A stretch of 7,882 bases of DNA from a bacterium (lineage in GTDB: Bacteria; Patescibacteriota; Microgenomatia; UBA8517): contig JAKAKU010000065.1 of the NCBI GenBank assembly GCA_021824385.1, positions 1 through 7,882 of the forward strand, in the 5' to 3' direction. Shown here one piece after another: positions 5,083 to 7,882 of the stretch. How positions within the stretch are numbered: position 1 is the first letter of the stretch; each line of letters opens with the position of its first letter. The notes beneath the pieces are model-generated. The model made no database searches. It worked only from the letters and a program-made list of their open reading frames with translations, and was not told the DNA's origin. Made by a program: the position numbers and the translations under genes.

Positions 5083-5985
5083 TTGGCTATTATAAGCGGC
5101 CGCAAGGGTATTTTCAAGTAGTGACACAATAGTGACCGGTCCAACCCCTCCGGGCACGGGAGTTATAAACGATGCTTTGGCCTTTACCTCTTTAAATCGT
5201 ACATCTCCCAATGGTGAACCTACGTCAATGACTGCTGCACCTTTCGCGACGTGTTTAGCTGTAATAATACCGGGTGTTCCGGTTGCGCTCACCACCACAT
5301 CAGCCTTGAGACTCATAAACGAGGGCACTCCCCACAAATCTCGCCAATCGGCTCTTGGGCGTTTATCAAATCCTGTCACCAAATAGTGTTGTTTTTTGAG
5401 CTCTTTCATAAGAGCGCTCCCTACCGCTCCTTGAGAGCCTACAATAAATACCGGTGGCGGTTTTCGAAGCAAAACTACTCGTGAAGCCTCTTCAATAATA
5501 GACACCACTGCCTTTACAGTTGCTGGCAGAAATGGGCTCTCACTTGAAAGTCCATCTACGTCTTTGGCAGGACTAATGGCGTTTAAAATCTTTTTTTGAT
5601 ACGGCAAAAAACGCTTTGCCAGGGGAAGTTGAACCATAATTCCATGAACTGTCGTATCTCGGTTAAATGAGCCAATAAGATTGAGTAAAAAGTGATAATC
5701 ACGCCTACTTGAAAACACTTCAAACACTTCCATTTCAACGCCTATGCGTTCTGCAGCTTTTTTCTTCAAACGAACATAGAGCATACTTGCAGGATCTCGT
5801 TGAGTAATAATGGCAACCAGCTTAGGGCTTATACCAATAGACTTAAGTTCTATAACACGGGCTTTGAGCCCTCTTTCTTTTTCAGCCGCAAAAGCTTTTC
5901 CATCAAAGATGGTAGCTTCAGATATGGGCATGGTTGGGGCAGACAGGATCTTTCGCCTACGTTTCGTTCGTCTTTTTTTGATCAT
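5077..5985 (-). CDS. folD: FolD bifunctional methylenetetrahydrofolate dehydrogenase/cyclohydrolase
   Basis: FolD oxidises 5,10-methylene-THF to methenyl-THF and hydrolyses it to 10-formyl-THF, feeding purine and formyl-methionine synthesis. The catalytic Y-x3-K is Y70/K74 (LYVRLKKKAAERIG), followed by GIMVQLPL with Q119, KDVDG (141-145) and the C-terminal signature TPVPGGVGP (275-283). The dinucleotide loop is unusual: IVGSQGAVGSAL (181-192) lacks the Arg-Ser of the common GRSxxVGxP, so cofactor preference may differ. The usual PCTP before the second domain is replaced by LPATV (153-157). A basic 18-residue extension, MIKKRRTKRRRKILSAPT, precedes the normal start region. It is kept because TATAAT ends ten bases before the ATG at 5985, whereas the internal Met19 has no ribosome site. 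Its 3' end holds the rpsB promoter. Confidence 0.94.
   Translation of the reverse strand: MIKKRRTKRRRKILSAPTMPISEATIFDGKAFAAEKERGLKARVIELKSIGISPKLVAIITQRDPASMLYVRLKKKAAERIGVEMEVFEVFSSRRDYHFLLNLIGSFNRDTTVHGIMVQLPLAKRFLPYQKKILNAISPAKDVDGLSSESPFLPATVKAVVSIIEEASRVVLLRKPPPVFIVGSQGAVGSALMKELKKQHYLVTGFDKRPRADWRDLWGVPSFMSLKADVVVSATGTPGIITAKHVAKGAAVIDVGSPLGDVRFKEVKAKASFITPVPGGVGPVTIVSLLENTLAAAYNSQS
5089..5117 (-). promoter_or_regulatory. Consensus-like promoter of rpsB-tsf inside the folD 3' end
   Basis: On the minus strand TTGAAA (5112-5117) and TATAAT (5089-5094) are separated by exactly 17 bases. This is the best sigma-70-type match in the window. It lies in the last twelve or so codons of folD, with the TATAAT encoded by the Tyr-Asn codons near the C-terminus. 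The start site is expected near 5082, just before the folD stop codon. It gives the ribosomal genes a supply independent of folD. Confidence 0.7.
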
Positions 5986-5994
5986 TTCTTATGC

Positions 5995-6001
5995 TATTAT
6001 A
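5995..6001. promoter_or_regulatory. Overlapping divergent -10 elements of folD and the 131-residue gene
   Basis: One 7-base stretch serves both strands. The minus strand reads TATAAT (5996-6001) toward folD, and the plus strand reads TATTAT (5995-6000) toward the 131-residue gene. For folD the hexamer ends ten bases before the ATG at 5985, predicting a leader of four or five bases. For the plus gene the start would be near 6007 with a leader of about 32 bases. No good -35 was found for either. The two polymerases could not occupy the site together, so the genes may compete. Confidence 0.5.
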
Positions 6002-6024
6002 CGGTTCTCTCGAGATTAGTAAAA

Positions 6025-6030
6025 AAGGAG
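6025..6030 (+). promoter_or_regulatory. Strong Shine-Dalgarno setting the start of the 131-residue gene
   Basis: AAGGAG lies eight bases before the ATG at 6039. It decides against the upstream in-frame ATG at 5991, which lies in the promoter itself and has no ribosome site. Confidence 0.8.
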
Positions 6031-6038
6031 ATAGTTTA

Positions 6039-6434
6039 ATGGACGCTCGGTTTAAAATGAGGTATGACTACGGCACGAGTCTGCATACAAAGGGCATGCA
6101 ACTTGCACACAACTGGTTGCCAGTCGTCGAGGAGATTAATCGCATTGCAAACAAGATGTGTCGCTTCGATAGCAAAGTGGGGGAAATTTCATACATCACA
6201 GAAGAGCGGTCGTTTACCCTTTCGTACCAGCTCTGTGGCACCACCTATGTCTTAACGATTAAAATCGGCGATGCGAGTTATGTTCTCACTATCGATCCGA
6301 GCACCGCAGATCACTTGCATGACACACTTGAAATTGTAGGCAAGGCGTCACTCTATGCCGTAGGTGAGGACAATTGGTACAAGGTGGTCTCCGAGTGTTT
6401 AAGTAAGATTTTAGTGTATGTTCCCAACGGGTAA
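6039..6434 (+). CDS. Hypothetical protein, 131 residues, no recognised family
   Basis: I do not recognise this protein. It appears cytoplasmic, with no signal peptide or membrane helix. Residues about 15-42 look helical (LHTKGMQLAHNWLPVVEEIN and onward). Residues 48-86 look like consecutive beta strands, with a repeated YVLTI at 70-74 and 81-85 that suggests a hairpin of two similar strands. Residues 88-123 look helical again (TADHLHDTLEIVGKAS ... WYKVVSECLSKIL). The alpha-beta-alpha arrangement could be a small binding fold, but nothing identifies a ligand. The evidence for a real gene is strong: an AAGGAG ribosome site, a -10 upstream and a perfect terminator 10 bases after the stop. It is a standalone unit diverging from folD and converging on glyA, so its position between two folate genes need not mean a folate role. 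Confidence 0.82.
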   Translation: MDARFKMRYDYGTSLHTKGMQLAHNWLPVVEEINRIANKMCRFDSKVGEISYITEERSFTLSYQLCGTTYVLTIKIGDASYVLTIDPSTADHLHDTLEIVGKASLYAVGEDNWYKVVSECLSKILVYVPNG

Positions 6435-6444
6435 TACACACATA

Positions 6445-6473
6445 GATGCGGGTCCCACTCCCGCATCTTTTTT
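6445..6473 (+). terminator. Intrinsic terminator of the 131-residue gene
   Basis: A perfect 8-bp stem, GATGCGGG/CCCGCATC, with a 7-base loop is followed by six T. It begins ten bases after the stop codon. On the minus strand the same hairpin lies shortly after the glyA stop codon but is followed by TATGTG rather than a T-tract, so it would end glyA transcription poorly. Confidence 0.92.
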
Positions 6474-6477
6474 ATTC

Positions 6478-7707
6478 TCAAAAATCTACCGGAAACGCCT
6501 CACACAAACTGATTACTTTTGTTCTAATTTCTCCCAGTTTGTTATCGTCTGCAATACTTTGAACTACTTCGTGTATCCAGAGAGCAATTTTCTCCATTTC
6601 TTGCTCCTTCATTCCGCGGGCTGTCACTGCTGGAGTTCCCATTCGAATTCCCGATGGATTAAATGGACCTTTGTCATCAAACGGAACTGAATTCGCATTG
6701 GTTACTATTCCCGCTTTTTCTAGGGCGACGGCGGCTTCTTTTCCAGTTACATTCATGTTTCGCAAATCGATGAGTAACAGATGGTTGTCAGTGCCCCCTG
6801 TTACCAATTCAAAACCAAGGCTTATTAGTTTGCTACTCAAAGACTGTGCATTGAGCACCACTTGATGAGCATAGCTTTTATACTCACTGCTCCCCGCTTT
6901 CTCGAGTGCTAGAGCAATACCTGCAGTCGTATTGTCATGAGGTCCGCCCTGAAGCCCCGGGAAGACGGCTTTATCAATTTTCTTGCCCATATCGGCATCT
7001 TTTTGAAGTCCATTCTTAGTCACCATGATCATCGCGCCTCGGGGGCCTTTGAGCATTTTGTGAGTTGTTGTGGTGATTACATCAAAATACGGAACAGGGC
7101 TGGGGTGTTCTCCTGCGATTACGAGGCCCACAATATGTGAAATATCGGCGACCAAAATTACATCCTTGGGGAATACAGACGCGAATTTTTCAAAATCGAG
7201 CACACGAGGAAACGCCGTCGTCCCCAAAATTAATAGCTTTGGCTTTTCTTGCTTTACCAGATTTTCTATTTCCTCAAAATTAAATGTGCCGTCTTTTGAA
7301 ATACCAAATTGAATACTTTTGAAAAACTTACCAGAAAATGTAATGGTTGGGTGCCCGTGCGTTAAATGTCCACCTGAGCTTAAGTTTAAGCCCATTATTA
7401 CGTCTCCAGGGTTTAAAAGACCCATAAGAACTGCCGAATTTGCCGGGGAACCTGAATACGGTTGTACATTCGCGTGTGGTACCCCAAAGAGTTTTTTTGC
7501 CGATTCAATGGCGAGCCCTTCAATTTCGTCAATAATTTCATTGCCTTGGTAATACCGTTTTCCAATATACCCCTCCGAATATTTATGCATAAGGGGAGAG
7601 CCAACAGCAGCTCTCACTTCAGGGTATGTATAGTTTTCTGAAGGGATAAGCATCAAGGTTTCCCGTTGGCGCTTTATTTCTTTTTCAATAAGTTCATGAA
7701 TTGACAT
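6478..7707 (-). CDS. glyA: Serine hydroxymethyltransferase
   Basis: GlyA uses pyridoxal phosphate to convert serine and tetrahydrofolate to glycine and 5,10-methylene-THF, the substrate of FolD. The protein is 409 residues, the usual family length. Recognisable parts are SENYTYPEVR (23-32), HKYSEGYIGKRYYQGNE (41-57), the cofactor-binding region around SSGGHLTHGH (110-119), and D188 in ADISH, which pairs with the pyridine nitrogen. The Schiff-base lysine is K217 in TTTTHKMLKGPRG. Then come GLQGGPHDN (251-259), GGTDNHL (304-310) and the substrate-carboxylate region RMGTPA (355-360). The ATG at 7707 is chosen over a GTG five codons upstream because TATACT ends exactly six bases before it and overlaps the GTG extension. 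No Shine-Dalgarno is present. It converges on the 131-residue gene, leaving 43 bases between the stops. Confidence 0.97.
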   Translation of the reverse strand: MSIHELIEKEIKRQRETLMLIPSENYTYPEVRAAVGSPLMHKYSEGYIGKRYYQGNEIIDEIEGLAIESAKKLFGVPHANVQPYSGSPANSAVLMGLLNPGDVIMGLNLSSGGHLTHGHPTITFSGKFFKSIQFGISKDGTFNFEEIENLVKQEKPKLLILGTTAFPRVLDFEKFASVFPKDVILVADISHIVGLVIAGEHPSPVPYFDVITTTTHKMLKGPRGAMIMVTKNGLQKDADMGKKIDKAVFPGLQGGPHDNTTAGIALALEKAGSSEYKSYAHQVVLNAQSLSSKLISLGFELVTGGTDNHLLLIDLRNMNVTGKEAAVALEKAGIVTNANSVPFDDKGPFNPSGIRMGTPAVTARGMKEQEMEKIALWIHEVVQSIADDNKLGEIRTKVISLCEAFPVDF

Positions 7708-7713
7708 ACAAGA

Positions 7714-7719
7714 AGTATA
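7714..7719 (-). promoter_or_regulatory. -10 hexamer of glyA
   Basis: The minus strand reads TATACT followed by six bases and the ATG at 7707, the same spacing as at the methyltransferase gene. The predicted start coincides with the start codon, giving a leaderless mRNA. No clear -35 was found. The remaining bases to the right edge (7720-7882) show no supported gene, RNA or repeat. Confidence 0.5.
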
Positions 7720-7882
7720 CACATAAAATATCGTTTACTGCAGTCGGTGAAGCTTAGCTTTCGCGTTTATTTTCACACACACAGCAAAGGTAACAATACA
7801 TGAACCGAATGTTTCTGGAGCTGGACTAACGAAGAATTCTAAACGGAGTTTTTGGCCCTAACCGGGAAATATTCACCAAAAA

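Noticed and set aside
7826..7882. Minus-strand reading frame open from the right edge to a TAG at 7826-7828 (18 codons), a possible C-terminal end of another gene.
   Set aside because: Eighteen codons are too few to judge, another frame is also open for 13 codons, and no recognisable motif is present.
7720..7882. Possible tRNA or small RNA upstream of glyA.
   Set aside because: No TTCGA loop, cloverleaf arms or CCA were found, and no tmRNA-like start; only short AC runs and scattered weak pairings.

Overview
The window reads as part of a small-genome bacterium of the Candidate Phyla Radiation (Patescibacteria), most likely a Parcubacteria-like lineage. This is inferred, not proven. The support is a short 152-residue EF-Ts, a FolD with an unusual nucleotide-binding loop, very compact spacing, several orphan proteins with no recognisable family, and few Shine-Dalgarno sites in front of the conserved genes. 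No rRNA, tRNA, CRISPR array, transposase or integrase is visible.

Layout, left to right. A site-2 protease of the RseP type (1..138, minus) runs off the left edge. Ribosome recycling factor frr (169..723, minus) is transcribed toward it. A small three-helix membrane protein (760..1065) and a SAM-dependent methyltransferase (1101..1904), both minus, look like a two-gene operon ending in an intrinsic terminator that abuts the frr promoter. A Fic-family AMP-transferase (2014..3003, plus) diverges from the methyltransferase. Between the two lies a 10-bp phased direct repeat. An unrecognised 213-residue protein (2996..3637, minus) converges on the Fic gene and overlaps its end. Then come tsf (3704..4162) and rpsB (4166..4957) as a coupled pair on the minus strand, with an approximately 125-nt structured leader whose promoter sits inside the 3' end of folD (5077..5985, minus). 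An orphan 131-residue protein (6039..6434, plus) diverges from folD through an overlapping promoter and ends in a strong terminator. It converges on glyA (6478..7707, minus). The last 175 bases hold the glyA promoter and no gene that can be supported.

How the genes fit together. rpsB, tsf and frr supply the ribosome and its elongation and recycling factors. Their order, followed by rseP, matches the widespread bacterial cluster rpsB-tsf-pyrH-frr-...-rseP. Here pyrH is absent between tsf and frr, and accessory genes (orphan, Fic, methyltransferase, membrane protein) occupy its place. folD and glyA together form a minimal one-carbon/folate module: GlyA loads one-carbon units from serine onto tetrahydrofolate and FolD oxidises them.

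The most notable regulatory pattern is start architecture. Five genes on the minus strand have a good -10 hexamer ending only 6 to 11 bases before the start codon and no Shine-Dalgarno, which predicts leaderless or nearly leaderless mRNAs. The orphan and operon-internal genes instead carry Shine-Dalgarno sites. rpsB is different again, with a consensus-like promoter and a long leader that may be an autoregulatory RNA.
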